A stretch of DNA of 43,951 nucleotides from an uncultured Christensenella sp. (GCA_910584815.1 CAJUBT010000004.1:1-43951); one strand, 5' to 3'. Counted from the first letter of the stretch, positions 1-9,816 are shown. Program-made: numbers and translations. The notes: generated from the sequence alone by a model not told the origin.

Positions 1-642
1 GGCACAGGAAAGGAATACGAGCAACTGGTTATTGTTACACCTATTTACTCTTATGGTATGCCAACCCCTGTTTATGATTTGCTTCCAAAGTTAGATAAAA
101 GAAAACCAATAATTGTAATACAAAATTATGGGGGTATGGTTGGTGGCGCTGACTATTTGTTTTACGATTATGCGAAAAATAAGTTAGGGCTAAATGTTGT
201 TTCTATGTATAAAATAAAAATGATAGAAAATTTTACTCTATACTTTACTGTGCCTAAATACTATCAAAACATACAATTAAAAAAATGTGTTAAACGGGTT
301 GAAAATACTGTAAATAAAATTTTAAAGTTACAATATTTTTTGCCAGAAAAAACAAAAACGAAAGAACAAAAATATTTAAAAAACAAATCTAATTGGCATT
401 TAATTGGAAGGGATTTTTGTGCCAATAAAAATTGCATTAAATGTGGTAAATGTGTTAGTATATGCCCAGTTAAAAATATAGTTTTGGAAGATGGAAAAAT
501 TACTTTTGGTGATAAGTGCATAGCGTGCCTTGGTTGCTATCATAGATGTCCTAAGAAAGCAATAGAATTTAAAAATAAACACAAAAAATATAGATATGTA
601 AACCCATATATAAATGAAAACGATATAGGAAAAGATTTGTAG
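1..642 (+). CDS. EFR1-like flavodoxin/ferredoxin fusion, 5' end outside window
   Basis: The reading frame is open from base 1 (…LVIVTPIYSYGMPTPVY…), so the Met at 58 is internal and the gene is cut by the window edge. The visible N-terminal part looks like the second half of a flavodoxin fold (hydrophobic strand then a TPIYSYG loop, later VIQNYGG, both typical of FMN-binding loops). The C-terminal ~60 residues hold two [4Fe-4S] motifs, CIKCGKCVSICP and CIACLGCYHRCP, as in bacterial 2[4Fe-4S] ferredoxins. This order matches EFR1-family proteins, small cytosolic electron-transfer proteins of anaerobes. The redox partner is not visible. No clear terminator follows. Confidence 0.8.
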   Translation, partial: GTGKEYEQLVIVTPIYSYGMPTPVYDLLPKLDKRKPIIVIQNYGGMVGGADYLFYDYAKNKLGLNVVSMYKIKMIENFTLYFTVPKYYQNIQLKKCVKRVENTVNKILKLQYFLPEKTKTKEQKYLKNKSNWHLIGRDFCANKNCIKCGKCVSICPVKNIVLEDGKITFGDKCIACLGCYHRCPKKAIEFKNKHKKYRYVNPYINENDIGKDL

Positions 643-1228
643 TTTTTGTTATAATAATAGGGCATATTTTGTTTCTAATTAATTTTTAATATTTATAAAT
701 AGATATTAAAAGAACAAACATATAAGAACAAAATTCTTTGTTTTAAAGTTTGAGTAATTTATTTGGTTAGTATTTTAAATTTTATTGTTTCATAGATTTA
801 GGCCGATTTAACGCTTTTAAAAGCCTATAACTTTATTTTGATATTAAAATTAGTACACTTTTAAAGTTTAAATTATGCAAAAATAATTTTTGTTGTTATT
901 GTGTTATTTATAAAATTAATTAAATTTTTTTTATTAAATTTTAAAGGCTAAACTTGTATATTTTTTAAAAAATTTATTTCTATACAATGCAATATTTTTG
1001 TTAAGATAGTTGTGGTAAAATTAATAATTTTTTTAACCAAACCTCTTTAAATTTATTAAAGTAAATTTTATAAAAAAATTAACTAAAAATTTAGGTTTTT
1101 AAAAGCAATAACAATAAAAATATTTACAGTTTATTTTTTGTATGATAAATTAAATAATAGTTGAATTATTTTAATCATAGACCATTTAAAAACACCTTAT
1201 TTATTAAGTTGCAAGAGAGGAGACAAAA
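643..1228. other. AT-rich intergenic region, no gene seen
   Basis: Roughly 590 bases of very AT-rich sequence. I see no convincing ORF, tRNA, T-box or strong hairpin terminator. The last 20 bases carry the ribosome binding site of the next gene (GAGAGGAG at about 1213-1220). Confidence 0.5.
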
Positions 1229-1645
1229 ATGGAAAATTGTTATTTTTGTAGCGTAACAAAATTTGAGTTAGAAAATGATTTTGCTTTTGCTGTTTTTGAT
1301 GATTTTCCAGTAAGTAAAGGGCATATGATTTTTGTGCCTAAAAGACATTGTGCAACATTTTTTGAAACAACAAATGAAGAACGCCTTGCCATTTTTGATT
1401 TAGTTGATAAAGCTAAAAAAATGGTTGATGAAAAATTTCATCCAGATGGCTATAATATTGGAATAAATATTAATAAAGCTGGTGGGCAATCAGTTATGCA
1501 CACCCATATTCATTTAATTCCAAGATATTTAGGTGATGTTGAAAATCCAAAAGGTGGGGTTAGAAGTGTTATCCCTACAAAACAAACCTACCACCCAAGT
1601 AAAGAAATTAAGGCAAAATTTGACTTAGTTGATTTTGAAGATTAA
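1229..1645 (+). CDS. HIT family nucleotide hydrolase/transferase
   Basis: A 138-residue protein of normal HIT length. The histidine triad is H91-T-H93-I-H95 followed by LIPR, and an N-terminal C4-x2-C7 pair resembles the zinc site of HinT/Hit-type proteins. Family members hydrolyse nucleoside phosphoramidates or dinucleoside polyphosphates in the cytosol; the exact substrate cannot be told. The start is set by a strong site (GAGAGGAG) about 8 bases upstream of the ATG. It is a single-gene unit closed by the hairpin at 1709-1748. Confidence 0.9.
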   Translation: MENCYFCSVTKFELENDFAFAVFDDFPVSKGHMIFVPKRHCATFFETTNEERLAIFDLVDKAKKMVDEKFHPDGYNIGININKAGGQSVMHTHIHLIPRYLGDVENPKGGVRSVIPTKQTYHPSKEIKAKFDLVDFED

Positions 1646-1708
1646 AATCTAAATGTCTTATGAAATTTATTATAATTAATTCTAAATTAAATTTATCATT
1701 TTGTTAAA

Positions 1709-1748
1709 AAAATAATCCACATTCTAAGTTAGTTTGTGGATTATTTTT
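1709..1748. terminator. Bidirectional intrinsic terminator
   Basis: A perfect 11-bp stem (AATAATCCACA / TGTGGATTATT) with a T-run on the + side and an A-run before it, so it can work on both strands. It lies between the convergent HIT gene and the glycosyltransferase gene. Confidence 0.8.
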
Positions 1749-1875
1749 ATATTGCTATTCTACTAAAAAAAATTAAAATTTTAAGTTTTATATAACCAAT
1801 AACTACAAAACAAATTATTTTAAATTTAATAGAATCAATGATAATTGTTAGTTATAATTTAATAATAGGTTTAAA

Positions 1876-2973
1876 TTATTTTTTGTTTTGCTCTTGTTTA
1901 AGTGTGGCATTGTAAAACTTTAAGTTATTTTTTAACCTATCATTATTTTGCTCAAACTCTAATGCCTTTAATGTGTGTTGTATGGCTTTATCTATTAAAC
2001 CTATTTTAAAAAAACAGTACGCAAGCATATCGTGTGGAAGTCCGTTCCAACAATCAGGGTTTGTTATATAACTTAAATTTTTTTGTGTTATTTGTAACAT
2101 ACTGGTTATAGTAAATATGCAATTTAAAAATTCTAAATTATTATATTGCAATTTAGCGAGGGCTAAATAACCTTCACGCGTGTTAAAACTTTCTTGAATG
2201 GCAAGATTATAATATTTTTTTGCCGTAGATTTTCTTCCAAGGTTCAAGTAACAATCGCCAATATATCTTAAACTGGCACTGCGTTCTTCACGCCAAATAG
2301 CAGTTTTAAGTTTTAAATGCTTTTTAAATGTTTTTATTGCTTCTTCAAATTTTCCTTTAAACATATATTCTCTTGCTAAATAATGAGTGTTGCGGTCGCT
2401 AGTAGGGTCTTCTTTTACGCTTAGTTCAAGTAATGCTAGGTATTGACCTCTGCTTTTTTCAGGGTCAGGGAAGTGCCTTAAAACAATGTCTTTATTCTCT
2501 GCAACTTCATTTAAACTAATTTTTGGATTGCTATCTAAAACTTCGTGCACTGGGTAAACCCATTTAAACCCTTTTAAAGCGTGAATTTTTTCGTATAAAA
2601 ATGTTATGCCATCTTCATTATTTTCTAGAACATTCCATACATATTTATATCTTAATTGTCTTGTGTTTGCATTCCAACTACTTTCTAGTTTATTTCTCCA
2701 ACCTTTTTCAAAAACTTCATCTAAATCTGTGCAAACACAAATGTCCGTGTCCGCAGGCACCAACTTTAAACTTTCATTTCTTGCAACATCAAAACGCCAA
2801 GGGTTAATAATTTTTTGTGCTACTTTTGCCCCTTTAGCTTGCAACTTTTTAATTGTATTATCACTGCTGCCAGTGTCAAGAACAACAATCTCATCTGCTT
2901 CACTCATACTTTCAATCCATCTATCAACAAATTGTTCTTCGTTTTTACTAATTGCATAAACTGTAATTTTCAT
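1876..2973 (-). CDS. Family 2 glycosyltransferase with TPR-like C-terminus
   Basis: 365 residues. Residues 1 to about 150 look like a GT-A (GT2) fold: start MKITVYAISKNEE, acceptor-loop VLDTGSSDNT near residues 31-40 and a metal-binding DLDE at 83-86. The C-terminal half has helical pairs typical of tetratricopeptide repeats (for example YLALLELSVKEDP, FEEAIKTFKKHLKL, IGDCYLNLGRKSTAKKYY). GT2+TPR proteins of this shape act on glycans or modify proteins; the substrate is unknown. There is no signal peptide, so it is cytosolic. The start has AGGGAGA about 6 bases upstream. Confidence 0.87.
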   Translation of the reverse strand: MKITVYAISKNEEQFVDRWIESMSEADEIVVLDTGSSDNTIKKLQAKGAKVAQKIINPWRFDVARNESLKLVPADTDICVCTDLDEVFEKGWRNKLESSWNANTRQLRYKYVWNVLENNEDGITFLYEKIHALKGFKWVYPVHEVLDSNPKISLNEVAENKDIVLRHFPDPEKSRGQYLALLELSVKEDPTSDRNTHYLAREYMFKGKFEEAIKTFKKHLKLKTAIWREERSASLRYIGDCYLNLGRKSTAKKYYNLAIQESFNTREGYLALAKLQYNNLEFLNCIFTITSMLQITQKNLSYITNPDCWNGLPHDMLAYCFFKIGLIDKAIQHTLKALEFEQNNDRLKNNLKFYNATLKQEQNKK

Positions 2974-3281
2974 ATTATATTCTCCCTATATTACAATATG
3001 AAATTTTTTTGTTACTTGTTTATGCTATTAAACTAATCTTTTTTTTCTTATGATAGTAAAACTTTATTGCATAAATTTTGTTAAAACTTACATTGTTTTT
3101 TCTAAACTAGGTAACAAATTTATTTTTTATAAGAAATAATAATCAATTTTTTTAGACCTTACAAATTTTCATTTTTACACATACTCACTTTTTTATAAGT
3201 TTTATTTGTAAAATTTTGCTAGGTTTGGTATATTTAATTATATAAATATAAAAATAATTATTATATAGGGGTTCTTTTAAA
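2974..3281. other. Divergent intergenic region
   Basis: AT-rich spacer between the leftward glycosyltransferase and the rightward CvpA-like gene, presumably holding both promoters. I could not pick a unique pair of -35/-10 boxes. No other feature seen. Confidence 0.45.
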
Positions 3282-6200
3282 ATGAGTGCATCTTTATTGG
3301 GTTGGATATTAACTTTAATAATTTTAGTTCTTTTAGTATATTCAGTGCTTATGGGCGTAAAAAGAGGGTTAGGCAAGTCTCTATTTAGGTTGATTTGGCT
3401 TATTGTGTTCGCTGTTATAATGTTTTTTATAACGCCAGTTATAGCCAGAGCTTTAAACAGCATAGATATATCAACCCTAAATTTAGATATCTATGGCGAT
3501 GTGAGAACCCTTAATGACATTGGCACAAATCTTGTTTATGCATTAGCCGAAACAAATGCAGTTATTGCAACAAGCGAAACTTTAATAACAATAGCACAAG
3601 CTTTGCCTGCAATGATTATAAGCATACCTTTATATGTTCTACTATTCTTTGTAACTAAATGGCTATTATGGCCAATTTGGGCAGTAATTGCTTCAAGATT
3701 TTTTGACAAACAAAAAAGAGCACAAAAGAAATTTAAAAAAGAACAAGCAAGGCTTAAAAAATTAAATGCAGATGCTACTCCAGAAGAAATGCCAATAGAA
3801 TTAACAGTAACAAAAAAGAAAAATCGTTTAGGTGGTGCTGTAATAGGGCTTGTAACTGGGCTAGTGCTTAGCATTGTTGTTTTTATGCCTCTTATTGGGT
3901 TTAACAGCATTTATCAAAATGTTGCAACAATAAAGGTTACAAAAGAAGATGGCACTCAAGTTGGTTTAGTTGAAAATAGTATAGAAGACCCTAATGTTGT
4001 GGAATATCTATCATTTTTTGAAAATAGTGTTGCAAGCAAAGTTTTAACTTACACAGGAGTTGGTTTTGTTTCTAATGCAATGTTTGGTTATTTAACAACA
4101 ACTCAGGTAGACAATCAGAAGATATCAATATCAAGCGAAGTTTCTACTTTAGCGAAAGTTTATGATAATGTTTCAACCCTTATGAATTTTGAGAATGGAG
4201 ATTTAAGCCAAACTAAGTTAGATAAAACTCTTACCGCAGCAAAAGAATTGCTTGTAAAAGTTAAAGATAGCACTTTAGTTAATGTTTTAGGAGATGACAT
4301 CCTTCCTTTACTTATAAGAAATTATTTAGACCAAGAAGATTTGTATATAATAGATGGTGGTGATTTTGACCAACTAATAATAAATTCCTATAACTCCTAT
4401 GAACGCAAATTTAACATCCAAGATTTAGAAAATCAATTAGAGAACTTAGTTGATGTTTTTGCAACCTTAAATAATGCAAACTTAATTGTTCCAATAGCAA
4501 ACGGAACTGTAAAATCTTTAAACGATGTAATTTCTCTTGTTGGCACAAACATAACAGCACCAAACAATTTTACAAACACAATTGTTAACAAATTATATGA
4601 AGTTACCTTATTTAGCAATTCCTACCCACAATTACTAGAAAACGCTGTAAAAAGTTTATTTAATGCAATAAACAACCCAGAAGTAGTTTATGATGATTTT
4701 ATTATTGAAAGAGAACCTTTAAAAGAAAGTTTAAGAATTATTCTTTCCAACTTTATAAATTTTGCAAGTTATTATAATCAAGCAGAAAATTATGATTTCG
4801 GCAGTAATACAGTTTATGCTTTTGAAAGTTTAGGGAATACGGTAGATTCTTTAAAAGCAAATATTTTGGGTGAAAGTAATTACAGATCTTTATTAGAAGG
4901 CTATGCTGTTCCAACTCTAAATGATGTCATCAACAATGCCTTAGGAGATTTTGCAACGCCAGATAAAAAAGCCAATAGTGAAAAATTGGTTAAAAGTTTA
5001 TTAAACAGTTTAACACAGGTTGAAACCTGGGGCGGTTCATCTGGAGAGTTATATGCTATTAACACCCTCTATTCAAAAGTAATTAAAGTTGCCAACACAG
5101 GCGTTACAGAAGAAAAGTTTTTAGACCCAACCTATACAGATATAGAACAAATAGGTGAGGGTATAACAAGTGCAATGCGTGGAGATTCTAAAATTGTTAC
5201 AAATGCTAATTTAAGAAGAATTTTAGAAATTTTATTAGACAAAGTAGAAAGTTCTAATAACGAAAACTTAAATGAAATTTTGAATTTAGATATTTACGAC
5301 CAAAACAGCACTACAGTTACAAAAAAATTAAGAAACTTTATTTTAGATAATATATATGTTTATGCTAATGGTGGCACAGGCTACATCACAGCAAGTGGCT
5401 GGACAAATGAATTTAAGTATAATGTTGGAATTTTTAAAGAAGCCTATAAAATTTTAACAAACCAAATTCCAACAGAAACTCTAACTTCTACTAACGATAA
5501 AACCTTGCAAAATATTGGTGCAAGTTTAGATAAAGCCTTTAACGCAAAGGCAAACTTAATTTTCACAAATGCAACAATGCGCGGAATAGTTGAATATTAC
5601 TTAAATAAAATTGAATTGCTAGAAAAAGCAAATGAAATTTTTAATGCAACTTATTTAGAAAATAATGAAGCTAAAGGTACAGTTAAAAATCAGGTTTTAA
5701 AAAACATTTATAATCCAGAACTTAAAACTTCTAATATAACAAGTTGGGAACAAGAATTTTTAAGAATTAAAAACTTGCTTGGTGCCGATTTTGAAAACAC
5801 AGAAATTAGTGCTTTAGGTAAAGTGCTAGATGGCGTTTTAGGTAGTAGGATTTTTACTCGTCAAGTAATTAATTCTGTTGTTATTGAAAATATAGATGAT
5901 GAAATTGCAAATAACGGGCTTAACTACCTAAACACCAATGGTGGAATAGATGCTATGAAAAATAACTTGGCTTTTGTAACAAGTTATGAAGAAGAATTTA
6001 AAAACCTTAAAAAATTAATTGATGTTATAGAAGCAACAAAAGAAGATAGTGAAAAAGTTAAATTAAGAAGAATTGGTGAAGTATTTGATGAAATTACAAA
6101 TGTTGGCGTTAACGAGGCTTTAGGTAGCAAAATGTTAACCACAGCAGTTGTAAATGAGTTTGTTAGATATTATTTTAACGATTATATTAATTCTTCTCTA

Positions 6201-7430
6201 GCTGGTGATAACAATGCAAAACTAAGAGAGGTTGTGTCAAAAATTTTAGACAATTTAAATAATATTAACGATTATTCCAGAGAACTTGAGAACATAGTTA
6301 ATATTGCCGATGTTTTAAAAGATGACACTAAAACCCTTGTTGATATTGGAACAGTTTTAGATTTACCAAACATTAAAACATCAAAACTTATAAGCACAAC
6401 TGTTATTCGCAATTTGGTTAATTATTTTGTTGATGAAAAAACAGCAAATATTAGTGAAGAAGGTTTACTTGCTATTATAGAAACTCTCAAAACTAATGTT
6501 GCAAACGAAAATGTTGTTGTTGATAGTTATGCAAGGGAGTTTGACTACTTACAACAATTAACTGAGTCAGTTAACAAAAATCCAGTTGTTTATAGTGAAG
6601 TTGGTGTGGCTTTAGATAAAATTCGTGGAACAAATTCAAGTAGACTAATAAATCAAAACATTGTTAACGAACTTATAACTTTCTATTTCGATAAATTTAA
6701 AAACAATGCAAACTTTGATGCTGAACAAGATGCTGAATTAATTGCTATTGTAGATAACATTAAACTAAACATTCCAAAAATTGCAAGTTACGAAAAAGAA
6801 TTAACTAATTTAGAAAATTTATTTAATGTTGTAAATTCATCCGATAACTTGGTAATTGGAGAAGAGTTAGATAAAATTAATGGCAAAAGTAACCTTATAA
6901 CAAGAGATGATATAAATAACATTGTTCTGTACTACTTTAACAAACAAGCAAATACCTATGAGGCTACTTACGAAAGTATTATTTCAAAAATGAGGGAAAA
7001 ACTTATCGGCTTTAAATCAAGTGTAGGCGCTGTTTATAAAACTTGCTTTACAGACTTATTAAGCATAACAACTGCATTTTCCGATTTTGATTCTGTAAGC
7101 AACTTAGAAGCCTTTACCGAAAATGCCAGCAATGTTATTGGTGAAAAATTAGACCAACTAGAAAAAATAACATCAATTTCAGATAGAGCAATAACAAAGG
7201 AAATGGCAAATAAAGTTATAGATAAATTACAAACTTTTGCAAATACAACTGCAGATGAAACTTTAAAAGAAAAGTTAAACACAGCAATAGAAGGAGTTTT
7301 AACTAACGAAACTTTCGATTTCGTTAACTATAACACCGATAACTTTAATGGTAATTATGCAGGTGAAACCTATTATAAAGACTTATTTAATTCTTTATAT
7401 TCTGCAATTGAACAAGCAAAAACTTTATAA
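3282..7430 (+). CDS. Giant CvpA-like membrane protein with repetitive tail
   Basis: 1382 residues. The first ~210 resemble CvpA: membrane segments near residues 6-24, 35-55, 108-140 and 184-206, with GVKRGLGKS after the first and GLVTGLVLSIVVF in the last; a Lys-rich cytosolic loop lies at about 142-182. CvpA proteins are usually only 160-260 residues. The rest is hydrophilic and built of degenerate units of about 80-120 residues, clearest from about 583 to 1380. Units begin near W583, W707, W822, Y902, Y998, Y1083, Y1171 and Y1252. A typical unit reads (Y/W)xxEFxxLxxL, then IGxxLDxI, then SxLITxxxIxxxVxYYF. The side of the membrane on which the tail lies is not certain. Function is unknown; a surface or division-associated role would be speculation. 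Single gene, terminated at 7569-7602. Confidence 0.75.
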   Translation: MSASLLGWILTLIILVLLVYSVLMGVKRGLGKSLFRLIWLIVFAVIMFFITPVIARALNSIDISTLNLDIYGDVRTLNDIGTNLVYALAETNAVIATSETLITIAQALPAMIISIPLYVLLFFVTKWLLWPIWAVIASRFFDKQKRAQKKFKKEQARLKKLNADATPEEMPIELTVTKKKNRLGGAVIGLVTGLVLSIVVFMPLIGFNSIYQNVATIKVTKEDGTQVGLVENSIEDPNVVEYLSFFENSVASKVLTYTGVGFVSNAMFGYLTTTQVDNQKISISSEVSTLAKVYDNVSTLMNFENGDLSQTKLDKTLTAAKELLVKVKDSTLVNVLGDDILPLLIRNYLDQEDLYIIDGGDFDQLIINSYNSYERKFNIQDLENQLENLVDVFATLNNANLIVPIANGTVKSLNDVISLVGTNITAPNNFTNTIVNKLYEVTLFSNSYPQLLENAVKSLFNAINNPEVVYDDFIIEREPLKESLRIILSNFINFASYYNQAENYDFGSNTVYAFESLGNTVDSLKANILGESNYRSLLEGYAVPTLNDVINNALGDFATPDKKANSEKLVKSLLNSLTQVETWGGSSGELYAINTLYSKVIKVANTGVTEEKFLDPTYTDIEQIGEGITSAMRGDSKIVTNANLRRILEILLDKVESSNNENLNEILNLDIYDQNSTTVTKKLRNFILDNIYVYANGGTGYITASGWTNEFKYNVGIFKEAYKILTNQIPTETLTSTNDKTLQNIGASLDKAFNAKANLIFTNATMRGIVEYYLNKIELLEKANEIFNATYLENNEAKGTVKNQVLKNIYNPELKTSNITSWEQEFLRIKNLLGADFENTEISALGKVLDGVLGSRIFTRQVINSVVIENIDDEIANNGLNYLNTNGGIDAMKNNLAFVTSYEEEFKNLKKLIDVIEATKEDSEKVKLRRIGEVFDEITNVGVNEALGSKMLTTAVVNEFVRYYFNDYINSSLAGDNNAKLREVVSKILDNLNNINDYSRELENIVNIADVLKDDTKTLVDIGTVLDLPNIKTSKLISTTVIRNLVNYFVDEKTANISEEGLLAIIETLKTNVANENVVVDSYAREFDYLQQLTESVNKNPVVYSEVGVALDKIRGTNSSRLINQNIVNELITFYFDKFKNNANFDAEQDAELIAIVDNIKLNIPKIASYEKELTNLENLFNVVNSSDNLVIGEELDKINGKSNLITRDDINNIVLYYFNKQANTYEATYESIISKMREKLIGFKSSVGAVYKTCFTDLLSITTAFSDFDSVSNLEAFTENASNVIGEKLDQLEKITSISDRAITKEMANKVIDKLQTFANTTADETLKEKLNTAIEGVLTNETFDFVNYNTDNFNGNYAGETYYKDLFNSLYSAIEQAKTL

Positions 7431-7568
7431 TGCCTTTAAATTTAAAATAACTATTCAACCATTTTAGTTTTAGTAATTTGAATTTGAAAATTAATTTAAA
7501 ATTAATATTTATGTTTTTTAAAAAATATATTAAGGTTATTTGGTTATAAAAATTTAAAAATGCTTATA

Positions 7569-7602
7569 AAAAAACTCACTAATTAATTTTAGTGAGTTTT
7601 TT
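7569..7602 (+). terminator. Intrinsic terminator after CvpA-like gene
   Basis: Stem AAAAAACTCACTAA / TTAGTGAGTTTTTT around a 6-base loop, followed by T's. It sits in the convergent gap with asnS, and its A-rich 5' side may also serve the opposite strand. Confidence 0.8.
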
Positions 7603-7715
7603 ATTTTATTTAAAAAATTCTTTTGAAACAAAAATTTTTAACTTGCAATTTTAATTAAATTTATAAGTTTAATTATTTTAATATTTTTAATAAAACCATA
7701 TTTGAACTAAAAAAA

Positions 7716-9101
7716 TTAATATTCACAATTTTTAGGAGTTCTAGGAAACAATTCAACATCTCTAATATTTTGAACACCAGTTAAATACATTAAAATTCTT
7801 TCAAACCCTAAACCAAAACCACTATGGTAAACGCCACCAAATTTTCTAAGGTTAATATACCACCAATAGTCTTCTTCTTTCAAGTTTTTAAATTTCATTA
7901 AGTCAAGTAAAACATTTAGCCTTTCTTCTCTTTGGCTACCACCAACAATTTCACCAACCCCTGGCACAAGTAAATCGCAAGCAGCAACAGTTTTATTATC
8001 ATCATTTAATCTCATATAAAAGGCTTTAAAATCTTTTGGATAGTCTGTAACAAAAACAGGCTTTTTATAAATCTCTTCAGTTAAATATCTTTCGTGTTCG
8101 CTTTGTAGGTCTGCACCCCATTCAACTTTATATTCAAACTTGTCGTTATGCTTTTTAAGTATGTCAACTGCTTCAGTGTAGGTAACTCTTGCAAAGTCAC
8201 TATTTAAAACTAACTTTAACCTTTCAATTAAACCTTTGTCAACAAAGCTATTAAAAAATTCAAGTTCTGCACCACAGTTGTCAAACATCCATTTAATTAA
8301 GTATTTAACCATTTCTTCAATAAGTGCCATATTGTCTTTTAAATCGTAAAAAGCCATTTCTGGTTCAATCATCCAAAACTCACTTGCGTGGCGGGTTGTG
8401 TTGCTGTTTTCACTGCGGAAGGTAGGTCCGAAAGTGTAAACGCGGGAAAGTGCTAACGCAAAAGCTTCGCCTTCTAGTTGTCCTGTTGGAGTTAAAAAAA
8501 CATTCTTTCCAAAGAAATCGTTTTGTGGTGTTGCTGTTTTCATATATTCTTTGTCATAAAATTTATGAGTTGTAACTCTAAAAACATCGCTTCCACCTTC
8601 ACAATCTGCACCTGTAATTATTGGAGTGTGCACATAAACAAAATCTTTACTTTTAAAAAAGGTGTGAATAGCATATGCAATTTCACTTCTTACACGGAAC
8701 ACTGCATTAAAAAGGTTAGTCCTTGGTCTAAGGTAGGCTTGCTCTCTTAAAAATTCCATAGAATGTCCTTTTTTCTGTAGAGGATATTCAGTTGTAGTAG
8801 GGCAAATTATTTCAATTTTGTTTGCCTTAATTTCAAATGGTTGTTTGTTGTTTGGGGTGTTTACTAAAACACCTTCACATAAAATGCTGCTTCCTGCATT
8901 TAATTTTGCAACGTCCTGATAGTTTTTAATCTCAGTTGGAGTTATAACAATTTGTGCCCCTTTAAAACAAGTGCCATCGTTTAGGTCTATAAAGCCAAAG
9001 TTTTTGCTATCTCTAACGCTGCGTACCCAACCGCCAATTGTAACTTTTTTGCCTTCAAGTTCTTTATGCTTTGCATATAATAATTTAATATCATCTTTCA
9101 T
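7716..9101 (-). CDS. asnS: Asparagine-tRNA ligase
   Basis: 461 residues from the ATG at 9101. It has an N-terminal OB-fold anticodon domain (KVTIGGWVRSVRDSKNFGFI) and a class II core with motif 2 (FRSENSNTTRHASEFWMIEPE) and motif 3 (GFGLGFERILMYLTG). This is the AsnRS pattern; the enzyme charges tRNA-Asn in the cytosol. An upstream in-frame TTG (9137) exists, but the segment between contains the ribosome binding site AGGAG (about 14 bases before 9101), so I chose the ATG. I looked for a T-box in the 380 bases upstream on this strand and found neither its conserved T-box sequence nor a terminator. Confidence 0.96.
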   Translation of the reverse strand: MKDDIKLLYAKHKELEGKKVTIGGWVRSVRDSKNFGFIDLNDGTCFKGAQIVITPTEIKNYQDVAKLNAGSSILCEGVLVNTPNNKQPFEIKANKIEIICPTTTEYPLQKKGHSMEFLREQAYLRPRTNLFNAVFRVRSEIAYAIHTFFKSKDFVYVHTPIITGADCEGGSDVFRVTTHKFYDKEYMKTATPQNDFFGKNVFLTPTGQLEGEAFALALSRVYTFGPTFRSENSNTTRHASEFWMIEPEMAFYDLKDNMALIEEMVKYLIKWMFDNCGAELEFFNSFVDKGLIERLKLVLNSDFARVTYTEAVDILKKHNDKFEYKVEWGADLQSEHERYLTEEIYKKPVFVTDYPKDFKAFYMRLNDDNKTVAACDLLVPGVGEIVGGSQREERLNVLLDLMKFKNLKEEDYWWYINLRKFGGVYHSGFGLGFERILMYLTGVQNIRDVELFPRTPKNCEY

Positions 9102-9508
9102 TTTTTTGCTTCTCCTAGTTTTAAAACAATGTTGCAATTTTTTTAATATTATTTTTTTATAACTTTAATTAAAAAGGAATAACAAAGTTATTTTAAAATA
9201 ATTCCAATTAATTTTGAAACTTTTAAATTAATTTCACTCGCTATTGTAACACATTAACAACAAAATATAAAATATTTTTTTATTAATACTTAAAAATTTT
9301 ATTACAAGTTTATTGTTTATAGTTTTTATTTATAAAAGTTTCTCATATTTTATAATAAAATTTTAATTGCTGTTTTAAATTTATAATAATTAATATCATA
9401 TATTATATTGTTAAAAACATATTATAAACTTTAACTTAATAAGTAATTATAATAATGTTGGTTATTTGTCTCCGCCTTTAATATTACCTGTTAGGAGTTT
9501 ATAATAAA
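9102..9508. other. AT-rich intergenic region
   Basis: The upstream region of asnS (minus strand), mostly A/T. A short, less AT-rich patch at about 9455-9500 contains CTCCGCC and TTAGGAG. No assignable RNA structure was found. Confidence 0.4.
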
Positions 9509-9592
9509 TTGGAAAAAATTATTAAGCAAATTTGTTATGATAAGTTTATTTTATATAAAAGTGAAATTTTAAAAGAATTAAAATGGTTATAA
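9509..9592 (+). CDS. Possible 27-residue small protein, TTG start
   Basis: A TTG codon preceded by TTAGGAG (about 11 bases away) opens a 27-residue frame beginning MEKIIKQICYDKF and ending KELKWL, stop TAA. It is Lys/Ile rich and predicted helical. It sits just upstream of the His-leader promoter. The good ribosome binding site is the only support; it may be chance. Confidence 0.25.
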   Translation: MEKIIKQICYDKFILYKSEILKELKWL

Positions 9593-9612
9593 AAATTTGT
9601 AAAATTTGACTA

Positions 9613-9641
9613 TTGACATTAAAAGGTTATTGTGTTAAACT
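9613..9641 (+). promoter_or_regulatory. Promoter of the His-leader/ATP-grasp unit
   Basis: -35 TTGACA (9613-9618), a 17-base spacer, and -10 TAAACT (9636-9641) preceded by an extended -10 TGT at 9633-9635. Transcription would begin near 9648, about 30 bases before the leader ORF. One of the best promoter matches in the window. Confidence 0.8.
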
Positions 9642-9679
9642 CTTGTTAATTAATAAAAGAAAAGGGAGAACTATTCTTT

Positions 9680-9721
9680 ATGTTTTGCAATATTAGTCTA
9701 CATCATCATCACATAAAATAG
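9680..9721 (+). CDS. 13-residue leader peptide with four consecutive His codons
   Basis: MFCNISLHHHHIK followed by TAG. The ribosome binding site AAAGGGAG lies about 12 bases before the ATG. The His codons are CAT CAT CAT CAC at 9701-9712. The ORF sits between a consensus promoter and two terminator hairpins, as in his-operon leader peptides of Proteobacteria (where a His run controls attenuation). It is therefore probably a sensor of charged tRNA-His rather than a functional protein. Its stop codon overlaps the 5' arm of the proposed antiterminator at 9720-9729, which fits ribosome position controlling the RNA fold. Confidence 0.85.
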   Translation: MFCNISLHHHHIK

Positions 9722-9791
9722 TACTTGTATTAAGTTTTTAAATAAAGTAATATAAATTTACTTTTGAAATATTAAAAACGGTACAGGTACT
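9720..9791 (+). promoter_or_regulatory. Proposed antiterminator pairing, His leader
   Basis: AGTACTTGTA (9720-9729) is complementary to TACAGGTACT (9782-9791) over 10 bp with one G-U. The second segment includes the 5' arm of the first terminator, so the two structures exclude each other. A ribosome stalled at the first His codons leaves 9720-9729 free (read-through); one that reaches the stop codon covers it (termination). The pairing is seen in the sequence; the mechanism is inferred by analogy with his/trp attenuation. Confidence 0.65.
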
Positions 9792-9809
9792 TTTTCCTGT
9801 GCCGTTTTT
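9774..9809 (+). terminator. First attenuator hairpin of the His leader
   Basis: Stem AAAAACGGTACAGG / CCTGTGCCGTTTTT with one G-U pair, an 8-base loop and a T-run within and after the 3' arm. It begins about 52 bases after the leader stop codon. Confidence 0.85.
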
Positions 9810-9816
9810 GGTTTAT

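Noticed and set aside
3282..7430. Tandem DNA repeats within the giant gene
   Set aside because: The repetition is visible only at the protein-pattern level; the DNA copies are too diverged to be a recent tandem array.
9102..9137. Longer asnS from the TTG at 9137
   Set aside because: The extension contains the AGGAG ribosome binding site of the ATG at 9101 and has no family similarity.
9102..9480. Possible T-box riboswitch upstream of asnS
   Set aside because: The conserved T-box sequence, a specifier loop and a terminator/antiterminator pair were all missing on the minus strand.
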